DNA of 40,486 nt from assembly GCA_038211615.1 (NCBI GenBank), contig JBBQVL010000036.1, positions 1 to 40,486 of the forward strand, written 5' to 3'. The position numbers and the translations under genes were made by a program. Of this stretch, positions 33,412 to 40,486 are shown piece after piece. The DNA comes from DASWJZ01 sp038211615. Lineage in GTDB: Bacteria; Pseudomonadota; Alphaproteobacteria; Rhizobiales; Afifellaceae. The notes under the pieces are model-generated. The model worked only from the letters and a program-made list of their open reading frames with translations, did no database searches and was not told the origin of the DNA. How positions within the stretch are numbered: the stretch's first letter is position 1; each line of letters starts with the position of its first letter.

Positions 33412-35524
33412 CTAGGCGAGATCGAATCGGGTCTGGCGAAGCTGCGAGGCCTCCGCCGAAAATCCGACGTGCACTTCGAATGCACCGGCTTCCACGACCG
33501 GCTTCAGATCCTGCCCGAGAAATGCGAGATCGGCGCGGTCGAGCGTGAACGTCAGCGCGCGCCATTCTCCGGCCTCGAGCGTCACGCGCAGGAAGCGCTT
33601 AAGTTCCAGCACGGGGCGGGCGACGCTCGCCACCGGATCGCGGATGAACAGGAACACCGGCATCGTGCCGGCACGTTCGCCCTCATTTGTCGCAATCGTC
33701 TCGATCACGATCTGCTCGCCAACCGTCGCTTTCGGATCGGTCAGGCTGAACGCGGCGTAGGAGAGGCCGTGGCCGAAGGCGAATTGCGGGCTGTTCGGGA
33801 TGTCCAGATACTTGCTGGTGTATTTGTCGGCCGGGTTCTCCGGCCTGCCGCCTGACCGCACGGAGTAGGCGATGGGCACCTGGCCGACATGGCGCGGCCA
33901 TGTGATCGAGAGCCGCCCGGAGGGATTGATCTGGCCTGTCAGCAGGTCGGCAACCGCATGGCCGGCCTCGCTGCCGGGGAACCAGCAGGCGACGACAGCG
34001 GCGGCTTTCGCGAAGACTTCGGACATGGCGATGGGCCTGCCGGAGAACAGCAGCACGATCACCGGCTTGCCGAGCGCCAGCACGGCGTCCGCCAGTTCCT
34101 GCTGGCGCCCGGGCAGGTCGATGCGCGCGCGGCTGGCGGCTTCGCCGCTCATCGGCGCGGCCTCGCCGAGGCAGAGGATCACATGGTCCGCCGCTTTGGC
34201 TGCCGCGATGGCGGCGCCGATGCCCTCGGCCCCGCCGCCATCGATCTTCACGCCTTCGACCGGATCGATCCGCGCGTCCGGCAGCGCCGCATGAAGGCCG
34301 GCGAGGACGCTTGCCGACTCCTCGCCTTGCCCGGCCGCCGACCATGGCCCGATCATCTCGCGCGCAGCGTCGCCGAGCGGCCCGATGAGCGCGATCGCGC
34401 CGGGCGATTTCGGCAGTGGCAGGATGCCGTCGCTGTTCTGCAGGAGCACCATCGACCTCGCTGCCGCTTGGCGCGCCGCCGCGCGCCGTTCGGCAATTCC
34501 TGGCGCAGCCGGCTGAGTGCGAAGCGCGCGGCGAAACGGATCCTCGAACAGGCCAAGCTGGTCCTTCAGGTCGAGCACGCGCGCGACGGCAGCGTCGATG
34601 GCGGCGATAGTGGCGAGGCCGCGGTCCAGCGCCGCCGGCAGGCCCTGCTCGTAAGCGTAGGCCATCATGTCGATATCGACGCCGGCGTTCAGCGCCAGCG
34701 CCGCAGCCTCGGCGAGATCGGCGGCGACGCCGTGTTTGACCAGCTCGCCGATCGCGCCGTAGTCGCTGATGATGGCGCCGCGAAAATCCCCATCGCTCGC
34801 GCAGCAGGCCGGTCAGCAGACCGCGATGCGCCGTCAGCGGTATGCCGGCAATATCGGTGAAGGCCGGCATGATCGTCGCGACGCCGGCCTCCACGGCGGC
34901 GCGGAACGGCGGCAGGTAGATTTCCTCCAGCGCGCGGTCGGAGATATCGACGGGAGCGTAGTCGCGGCCGGCCATGGACGCGCCGTATGCGACAAAATGC
35001 TTGGCGTTCGCGGCAATGCCGGAAAGACCGCTCCCTTGCAGGCCGCGAACTTTTGCCGCGGCGAAGAGCGCCCCGACCAGCGGGTCCTCGCCCGGCCCCT
35101 CGGCGATGCGGCCCCAGCGCGGATCGCGCGTTACGTCGAGCATCGGTGCGAAGGTGAGATCGAGGCCGGCCTCGGCGGATTCCGCCGCGGAATGGCGCGC
35201 CGTCTCCTCCCACAGAGCCGGGTCGAACGCGCCCGCCTCAGCAAGCGGAATGGGAAAGATCGTGCGAAAACCGTGCACGACATCGAAGCCGAAGAAGAGC
35301 GGGATGCCGAGCCGGGTCTCCTCCAGCGCGACGCGCTGTGCCGCTTGCGTCGCTTCCGTGCCAAAGAGATTGAAGAGGCTTCCAATCCTTCCCGCCCGGA
35401 GCGCCTCTGTAATGTCGCCGGAGACGGTTGGTCCCGTCACCGTCCAGCCGGCAGTCACCATGTTAAGTTGGCCGATCTTCTCGGCCAGCGTCATTTTCTC
35501 GATCAGATCCGCCGGCACCGTCAT
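33412..35524 (-). pseudogene. bglX: GH3 beta-glucosidase (BglX-like) with a frameshift
   Basis: Glycoside hydrolase family 3 gene interrupted by one extra base. The first frame (from the ATG at 35524) encodes about 246 residues of good GH3 sequence (GFDVVHGFRTIFPIPLAEAG, APMLDVTRDPRWGRIAEGPG, AKHFVAYGA, LLRERWGF) and then turns to nonsense. Removing one base from the AAAA run at 34783-34786 restores GFRGAIISDYGAIGELV, including the catalytic nucleophile Asp, and joins the second frame down to 33412. The repaired protein is 703 aa, with the C-terminal GH3 and fibronectin-like parts (FAFGHGLSYAAF). No signal peptide is visible. It could be a true pseudogene or a sequencing error in a short homopolymer. 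Confidence 0.85.
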
Positions 35525-35578
35525 GCGCAGCCGTCCTTCGTCTCATGCCGCCCGCGCAAATCCTCTGGACCACATCCG

Positions 35579-37393
35579 ATGACAATCCAAGACGTCGATA
35601 GACCGACAACTGCGTCCAGGCCCGCTGCTGGGCCCGCGGCTGCGCTGTTTGACGAGCGGCTTTTCCATCAGGTGTCCGTGCTGGCCGGGGCTATCAACCG
35701 AACATGCGGACGGATGACGCTCTATCTCCTCGCCATCTCGATCACGCTCGTGATCCTGGCGACCGCCGCGGCGCAGGTGGAGCTGAACGCCTGGAACCAG
35801 CCGTTCTACGACGCAATCCAGCGAAAAGCGTTCGGCGAGTTCCTTCATCAGCTGATGATCTTCTTCATCATCGCGGGCGTGCTTCTGGTCCTGAACGTCG
35901 GCCAGACCTGGATCAACCAGGCGATGCGGCTGAAGCTCCGCGAGCTCGCGACGAAGGACCTGATCGAGAACTGGATGACGCAGAAGCGCGCGGCGCGCAT
36001 CAGCCGGGCGGGCGCCATTGGCGTCAATCCCGATCAGCGGATCCACGAGGACGCCCATCACCTCACCGACGTCTCGACGGACCTGAGCGTCGGGTTGCTG
36101 CAGGCCTCGCTGCTGCTCGTGAGCTTCATCGGCGTGCTCTGGATCCTGTCGCGCGGCATCGTGCTGCATTTCGGCGCGCGCGAGCTCGTGATCCCCGGCT
36201 ACATGGTGTGGGCGGCGCTGATCTACGCCGTGAGCGGGTCGCTGCTTTCGTGGCGGGTCGGCCGACCGCTGGTACGGCTGACGGCAGACCGCTATGCGAG
36301 CGAGGCGCAGCTCCGCGTCTCGCTTGTACGCGGCGCTGAGCAGGCCGATGGCATCGTGCTGAGCAACGGCGAGGCGGACGAGCGGCGCGAGCTCACCTCC
36401 GACCTCGCCAATGTCCTTGCCGTGACGTGGCGCGCGGTGCTCGCCTCCGTCCGGCTGAATGTCGTGACGGTGGGCTATGGATGGGTCGGCCTCGTCGTCC
36501 CGATCATCGTCGCCGCGCCGGGCTATTTCGGCGGACAGCTTTCGTTCGGTGACCTGATGATGGCCGTGGGCGCCTTCAACCAGGTGCAGCAGTCGCTGCG
36601 CTGGTTCATCGACAACACCGGCGCGATAGCCGACTGGCGGGCGACGTTGCTGAGGGTGATGAACTTTCGCCAGGCTCTGCTTGAGCTGGATCACTTCGAA
36701 GCCGGGGTCGAGCGATTCGAAAGAACGACGAATACGGAAGGCCGGTTCGCCTTCGACGACCTGACCATCATGAATGTCCGGGGCCGGACCGCGCTGAGCG
36801 AGAAGCATGTCGAGATCAAGCCGGGAGAGCGCGTTCTGGTGGTCGGCGAGCCAGGCGCGGGAAAGAGCACATTCTTCCTGTCGATCGCGGGCATCTGGGA
36901 CTGGGGAACAGGCAGGATCAGTCTGCCGCCCGTCAGCGACATCATGTTCCTGTCGCAGCGGCCGTTCGTGCCGGCCGGCTCGCTGCGCGAAGGGCTGACC
37001 AATACCGATGACAAGCACCAGAGCAGCGACGCGGAATTGACGGAAGCGCTGCAGCGGGTCGGCCTCGGTGAACTCTCCGGGTCGCTCGACCGTGTGGAGC
37101 GATGGGACAGCGAGCTGTCCGTGCGCGAGCAGCAGCGGTTGGGCTTGGCGCGGCTGCTGCTCAACCGGCCAAAATGGGTGGTGAGCGACGAGGCGCTCGA
37201 TCTGCTCGACGATTCCAATCGCGAGCTGATCCGGTCGATCTTCGCCAAGGAACTGGCCGGGACCGCCGTGCTCAGCATCGGCGGCAGCTCTTCAGGCGAC
37301 GGGTTCTATGCGCGCTCCGTCAAGCTGCTCGCCCTTCCTGCCGGCGAGCCGCCTTCGGCAAATCCGCCCGAGCCCCTGAAAAAGGCATCGTAG
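35579..37393 (+). CDS. ABC transporter ATP-binding/permease protein (YddA/SbmA-like fused exporter)
   Basis: Half-transporter of 604 aa with a membrane domain (about 30-380; ABC_membrane_2 type, with VELNAWNQPFYDAIQRK and RWFIDNTGAIADWRATLLRV) followed by an ATPase. Walker A is GEPGAGKST (about 423-431). The signature is degenerate, LSVREQQRLGLARLLL, and Walker B reads WVVSDEALDLLDD. The N-terminal half resembles BacA/SbmA peptide importers and YddA. It should dimerise in the inner membrane; the cargo is unknown. The ATG at 35579 begins 55 bases from the divergent GH3 start. The frame is open far upstream, but only as antisense shadow of the GH3 gene. Confidence 0.88.
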   Translation: MTIQDVDRPTTASRPAAGPAAALFDERLFHQVSVLAGAINRTCGRMTLYLLAISITLVILATAAAQVELNAWNQPFYDAIQRKAFGEFLHQLMIFFIIAGVLLVLNVGQTWINQAMRLKLRELATKDLIENWMTQKRAARISRAGAIGVNPDQRIHEDAHHLTDVSTDLSVGLLQASLLLVSFIGVLWILSRGIVLHFGARELVIPGYMVWAALIYAVSGSLLSWRVGRPLVRLTADRYASEAQLRVSLVRGAEQADGIVLSNGEADERRELTSDLANVLAVTWRAVLASVRLNVVTVGYGWVGLVVPIIVAAPGYFGGQLSFGDLMMAVGAFNQVQQSLRWFIDNTGAIADWRATLLRVMNFRQALLELDHFEAGVERFERTTNTEGRFAFDDLTIMNVRGRTALSEKHVEIKPGERVLVVGEPGAGKSTFFLSIAGIWDWGTGRISLPPVSDIMFLSQRPFVPAGSLREGLTNTDDKHQSSDAELTEALQRVGLGELSGSLDRVERWDSELSVREQQRLGLARLLLNRPKWVVSDEALDLLDDSNRELIRSIFAKELAGTAVLSIGGSSSGDGFYARSVKLLALPAGEPPSANPPEPLKKAS

Positions 37394-37408
37394 GACCGCG
37401 GGTGCGGG

Positions 37409-38602
37409 CTATCGACGATCGCGCGTCGCGCCAAGGGCGGCGGCGCCGAGCGCGATGGCGGCGACGACTGCGCCGGCGACCGGGACGGCCGGCAGGCTGA
37501 ACCCCTGGCCGATGACAAGCCCCCCGAGAAACGCACCGCAGGCATTGCCAAGGTTGAAGGCGCCGATGTTCAGGGTGGAGGCGAGGTTCGGCGCGTGCTT
37601 CGCCTTGTCCACGACCCGCGACTGCAGGCCGGGGACCAGTCCAAAGGCGGCCATTGCCCAGATGAAGACAACGACCAGGGTCGCAACCTTGCTGTGGATG
37701 ACGAGCGGCACCACCGCGAGTGAGATCCCCAGCACCGCCAGCATGGTCATCATCGCCCGCATCGCGCCGCGGTCGGAGAATTTTGCGCCGAGCGTAATGC
37801 CGATCGTCAGCGCGATGCCGATCATGAAGAGGATCAGCGTGACATTCGCGGGCGTGAACCCGGCCACGTCCTGCAGCAGCGGGACGATATAGGTGAAGAG
37901 CGTGAAGATGCTCGCCGCCGAAAGGACGGTGGTCGCGATCGCCAGAAGCACGTCCGGATGACGGATCACCGAAAGCTCGTGACGCATGCCGCCGGACGGC
38001 TTTGTCGCGATCTCAGGCACGAGGAAGATCACCGGAATCAATGCGGCGAAGCCAAGCGCCGTGATGACGCCGAATGTCACCCGCCATCCGAAAGTCTGGC
38101 CGACCAGGGTGCCGAGCGGCACGCCGAGGATGTTGGCGAGCGTCAGCCCGAGGAACATCAGTCCGATCGCGCTCGCCTGCTTGTTCGCCGGCACCATCCC
38201 GGCCGCGACGACGGCGCCGACGCCGAAGAGCGTGCCGTGCGCGAAGGCAGCGAGCATGCGCGCGATGATCAGGAGGGTATAGCTCGGCGAGATGGCGGAA
38301 AGAAAGTTGCCGATGATGAACACGCCGACCATCATCAGCAGCACGCGCTTGCGCGGCAGCTTCGAGGTGAGGGCGGCGAGGATCGGAGCGCCGATCACCA
38401 CGCCGAGCGCATAGGCGGTGACGAGCTGCCCGGCGACCGGGATCGATACCGCAAGGTCGCGCGCGATGTCGGGCAGGAGGCCCATCACCACGAATTCCGC
38501 GGTGCCGATGCAGAAGGCGCAGACGGTGAGCGCCAGCACGGGGACCGGCAGGCCGCCCCACATGACGATCGGCGGCGCTTCTGCGGTGATCTTCTGGTCC
38601 AC
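37409..38602 (-). CDS. MFS transporter, DHA1 family (AraJ/sugar-efflux-like)
   Basis: Twelve-span major facilitator (397 aa). The first span region AFCIGTAEFVVMGLLPDIA is typical of the AraJ/YdhP/SotB branch, which exports sugars or small drugs. The loop 2-3 motif is LTSKLPRKRVLL, followed by ARMLAAFAHGTLFGVG. I chose a GTG start at 38602 because GAGGGG lies eight bases before it; the first ATG (38563, MWGGLP) has no ribosome site but would still keep all spans. It converges on the ABC exporter gene with a 15-base gap. Confidence 0.88.
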   Translation of the reverse strand: MDQKITAEAPPIVMWGGLPVPVLALTVCAFCIGTAEFVVMGLLPDIARDLAVSIPVAGQLVTAYALGVVIGAPILAALTSKLPRKRVLLMMVGVFIIGNFLSAISPSYTLLIIARMLAAFAHGTLFGVGAVVAAGMVPANKQASAIGLMFLGLTLANILGVPLGTLVGQTFGWRVTFGVITALGFAALIPVIFLVPEIATKPSGGMRHELSVIRHPDVLLAIATTVLSAASIFTLFTYIVPLLQDVAGFTPANVTLILFMIGIALTIGITLGAKFSDRGAMRAMMTMLAVLGISLAVVPLVIHSKVATLVVVFIWAMAAFGLVPGLQSRVVDKAKHAPNLASTLNIGAFNLGNACGAFLGGLVIGQGFSLPAVPVAGAVVAAIALGAAALGATRDRR

Positions 38603-38654
38603 TTCAAATACCCCTCTTGCGGCCTCTAGCGTGCCGAAAGTTCCGTTCTCACCC

Positions 38655-38677
38655 TCTTCGCTTCGCCCGAGAATGAC
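38655..38677. repeat. Remnant of a class D palindrome
   Basis: TTCGCTTCGCCCGAGAATGAC closely matches the right arm of the element at 40005-40106 (TTCGCTTCGCCCGAGGATGAC). No left arm is visible, so this looks like a decayed half element. It lies in the 115-base gap between the MFS and LVIVD genes. Confidence 0.5.
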
Positions 38678-38717
38678 ATGGCATGAAGGGTCGGGTGGTT
38701 CCCTGTCGCAGGTCGCG

Positions 38718-39980
38718 TCAGCCCCTGTATTCCATGATGTACATGCCGGCGCCGCTCCAGTCGGTGCAGTAGCAGATGCCGTTCCTGTCCACGAACACAT
38801 CGGCGGAATGCAGCACCACTGGGCGGTTTGGCCGCGGGTCGAGGAGCTTCTTCGGCGCCGGCGGCACGCAGGCGCCGACTTCCTTCGGTTCCAGATGATT
38901 GGCGATGTCGTAAACCCGCACCCCGGCATTCTGGTAGGTGGCGAAAATCAGCGTTTCGCTCTGAAAGCTGCCCGGCCGGTTCTCGTGGACATTGTGCGGT
39001 CCGAAATGGCCGCCGACCTTGATGTAGTCGCGGTCTTTCGGGGGCGGGAAGGTGGAGACGGAGATCGGGTTCGCCTTCACCTGGTTGTCGAATATCCAGA
39101 TCGGCTTGAATCCATCCTCCATCTCGTCGAGCACCGCCTCGTCGAGGACGACCAGCAGGTCGCGACCGGGAAGCGGCAGGCAATTGTGCGTGCCTCCACC
39201 AAAGGGCGGCGCCCAGGTCTTGTGAACGATCAGCTTCGGGTTGGTCTTGTCCTTCACATCCATGACAACGAGGCAGGCGTCGCGCCACGCGCCGTAGGCG
39301 ATGTCGTCGTGCACGACGGCGTGATGCAGGCCGTAGCGGCCGGTCGGCAGCGGCCAGCTGGCCTTCTCGCCTTCGGCGAGATTCATGCCCGGCAGCCAGT
39401 ATTTCCCGACGATTTTGGGCTTCTTCGGATTCTTCAGGTCGATCACCACGAAGATGTAGTCGGAGAAGCCTTCGATCATCGCCGAGGCGTAGGCCCAGCG
39501 GCCGCCGACATACCAGATGCGGTGGATCCCCGTGCCTTCGATGTCCAGCGAGCCGATGCGGCGCGGCTCGGTCGGATTGGAGATGTCGAAGACGACCATG
39601 CCGGCCGTCCAGTTCCGCACCTTCGGCGCGGCGTGCGCATCGTGCCGGCCGGCCTTCGGCTTGTAGTAGTTCCGCTCGTCGGCCATGTCCGTGCGGGTGA
39701 ACATGTCGCGGCCCTGCACGAGAAGCAGAAGATCGTCGGCGACCTGCAGGTGCAGGCTCCAGGTGTTCGGCGGGTTCGCGATGTAGCTCACCGTCTTCGG
39801 CTTCGCCGGGTCGCGCACGTCGATGACGGAGAAGCCGCGCGAGCAGACGTGCCCGACATAGGCGTAGCCGTTCTGCACCATGACCTGCTGGCCGTCGCTG
39901 CGGCCATCCTGATCGGTATGGCCGATGATGCGCATGTTCTTCGTCGCATAACTCGGCTTCGGGATGTCGGAGCGAGGCAT
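38718..39980 (-). CDS. LVIVD-repeat beta-propeller protein of unknown function
   Basis: A 420-aa protein with repeated LVIVD-type strands: FSVIDVRDPAKPKTVSYI, MVVFDISNPTEPRRIGSL, FVVIDLKNPKKPKIVGKY, LVVMDVKDKTNPKLIVHK and VRVYDIANHLEPKEVGAC. Five to seven such blades suggest a propeller. Several conserved-looking His lie near blade edges (GTGIHRIWY, GLHHAVVHDD, GGHFGPHNVHE), which could bind metal, as in selenium-binding-protein-like propellers. There is no signal peptide, so it seems cytosolic. The function is unknown to me. The end of the methyltransferase frame overlaps its first 193 bases in another frame. Confidence 0.82.
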   Translation of the reverse strand: MPRSDIPKPSYATKNMRIIGHTDQDGRSDGQQVMVQNGYAYVGHVCSRGFSVIDVRDPAKPKTVSYIANPPNTWSLHLQVADDLLLLVQGRDMFTRTDMADERNYYKPKAGRHDAHAAPKVRNWTAGMVVFDISNPTEPRRIGSLDIEGTGIHRIWYVGGRWAYASAMIEGFSDYIFVVIDLKNPKKPKIVGKYWLPGMNLAEGEKASWPLPTGRYGLHHAVVHDDIAYGAWRDACLVVMDVKDKTNPKLIVHKTWAPPFGGGTHNCLPLPGRDLLVVLDEAVLDEMEDGFKPIWIFDNQVKANPISVSTFPPPKDRDYIKVGGHFGPHNVHENRPGSFQSETLIFATYQNAGVRVYDIANHLEPKEVGACVPPAPKKLLDPRPNRPVVLHSADVFVDRNGICYCTDWSGAGMYIMEYRG

Positions 39981-40486
39981 CTCTTGATTCCTATGAAGCT
40001 CTCTGCGTCATCCTCGGCCGAGCGAAGCGAGAGCCGAGGACCCAGGGGAGCCGCGTCGAGCGTTTGGGTTCTCGGGTCTACGCTTCGCTTCGCCCGAGGA
40101 TGACGCTTGGAAAGGCGCCCTCGCTCCTTCACCGCCCGGACCGCGGTGATCACCGGGTAGAGCGGGTCGCACACGTCGAGATCGCGGGCGTCCATCTCCT
40201 CCACGGCGAGGCCCCACAGGAAGGCGCTCGCCGCCAGCACGTTGCCGTGCGGCTCGAAGCTCAGGTCCTGTGGCGGAAAAAACTCCTCGAACAGGAGTTT
40301 TGCGCAGCGCGGCGTCATGTACCAGAACCAGCTGTCGCGCCCGCTCCGGGCGTCGATCTGGCTGATGCAGGGCGTGGTCGCCAGCAGCACGCCGCCGGGC
40401 GCGAGAAGACGGCGCACCGTGCGCAGCACGGCCCGCACGTCGTAGATCATGTGCAGCACCTGGGTCAGCACGATGGCGTCGAAGCT
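39788..40486 (-). CDS. Class I SAM-dependent methyltransferase, C-terminal part (5' end outside window)
   Basis: Partial gene; its start lies beyond 40486. The visible part begins SFDAIVLTQVLHMIYDVR and continues LRTVRRLLAPGGVLLATTPC, the post-motif I/II/III region of class I methyltransferases, then WFWYMTPRCAKLLFEEFFPP and HGNVLAASAFLWGLAVEEMD. The natural end should be close to YPVITAVRAVKE (near 40130). The frame instead continues through the class D palindrome and about 190 bases into the LVIVD gene, stopping only at 39788. Related proteins occur with glycosyltransferases in rhizobia. The extra tail of about 110 residues is basic and not family-like. Confidence 0.75.
   Translation of the reverse strand, partial: SFDAIVLTQVLHMIYDVRAVLRTVRRLLAPGGVLLATTPCISQIDARSGRDSWFWYMTPRCAKLLFEEFFPPQDLSFEPHGNVLAASAFLWGLAVEEMDARDLDVCDPLYPVITAVRAVKERGRLSKRHPRAKRSVDPRTQTLDAAPLGPRLSLRSAEDDAESFIGIKRCLAPTSRSRVMRRRTCASSAIPIRMAAATASRSWCRTATPMSGTSARAASPSSTCATRRSRRR
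40005..40106. repeat. Class D double-hairpin palindrome at the methyltransferase 3' end
   Basis: The outer arms are GCGTCATCC and GGATGACGC. The left half folds as CCTCGGC(CGAGCGAAGCGAGA)GCCGAGG; the right half has a weaker pairing of CTCGGG with CCCGAG. It is 102 bases long, a multiple of three. Read on the minus strand it keeps the methyltransferase frame open. Confidence 0.8.

Noticed and set aside
34769..35578. In-frame upstream extension of the YddA-like exporter
   Set aside because: It overlaps the GH3 gene antisense. The exporter's family sequence starts soon after the ATG at 35579.
1..40486. CRISPR array, insertion sequence or prophage
   Set aside because: The repeats are dispersed palindromes without regular spacers, and no transposase, integrase or phage gene is present.

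Overview
The window is GC-rich (about two thirds G+C) and densely coded. It has the gene style of an alphaproteobacterium, most likely Hyphomicrobiales (Bradyrhizobium/Xanthobacteraceae-like). The grounds are the abundance of ABC importers with Tat-exported binding proteins, the SDR and isochorismatase-family enzymes, and several dispersed double-hairpin palindromes between genes. I see no rRNA, tRNA, CRISPR array, insertion sequence or phage gene. No gap without a gene exceeds 300 bases; the longest, 12878-13158, is half filled by a palindromic repeat.

Layout. (1) 83-4852 (+): a five-gene branched-chain amino acid/amide-type ABC importer (binding protein, livH, livM, livG, livF). (2) 4858-11577: single-gene units of metabolism: pncA, an unknown polytopic membrane protein, an SDR, a class III aminotransferase/phospholyase-like enzyme paired with an APH-fold kinase, and a Gfo/Idh/MocA oxidoreductase. 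(3) 11687-12877 (+): an exported lytic transglycosylase. (4) 13159-18866 (-): an isochorismatase-family hydrolase, a PotD/A/B/C-like importer and an SDR. (5) 19074-30520 (-): a roughly 11.4 kb apparent operon. In transcription order it holds an HpcH/HpaI aldolase, a D-2-hydroxyacid dehydrogenase, a sugar-type ABC importer, a protein resembling D-apionate lactonase, a coenzyme-B12-dependent diol dehydratase whose large and medium subunits are fused, and the dehydratase small subunit. (6) 30657-33393: a NanR-like GntR/FCD regulator (-) and, divergent from it, otnK-otnC (+). (7) 33412-40486: a frameshifted GH3 beta-glucosidase, a YddA-type ABC exporter, an MFS transporter, an LVIVD-repeat protein and the 3' end of a methyltransferase cut by the window edge.

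The most interesting part is 19074-33393. The aldolase gene has a strong extended -10 (TGGTATAAT) overlapped by a sequence that resembles a perfect inverted repeat (TCATAC-CA-GTATGA) sitting on the regulator's own -10 and start codon. This suggests that one GntR regulator controls both. The enzymes suggest a catabolic route in which an imported sugar, polyol or sugar lactone is opened, dehydrated by a B12 radical enzyme, oxidised at a 2-hydroxyacid and cleaved by a class II aldolase, with otnK/otnC handling a 3-oxo acid branch. No microcompartment or reactivase genes are in the window. This pathway is inference from gene content.

A second theme is RNA-level structure. In all three ABC importers the binding-protein gene comes first and is separated from the downstream transporter genes by palindromic DNA. 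In two of the three it is the same repeat family, in the same orientation relative to transcription. Another repeat lies at the 3' end of the methyltransferase gene, whose reading frame runs through it into the next gene.
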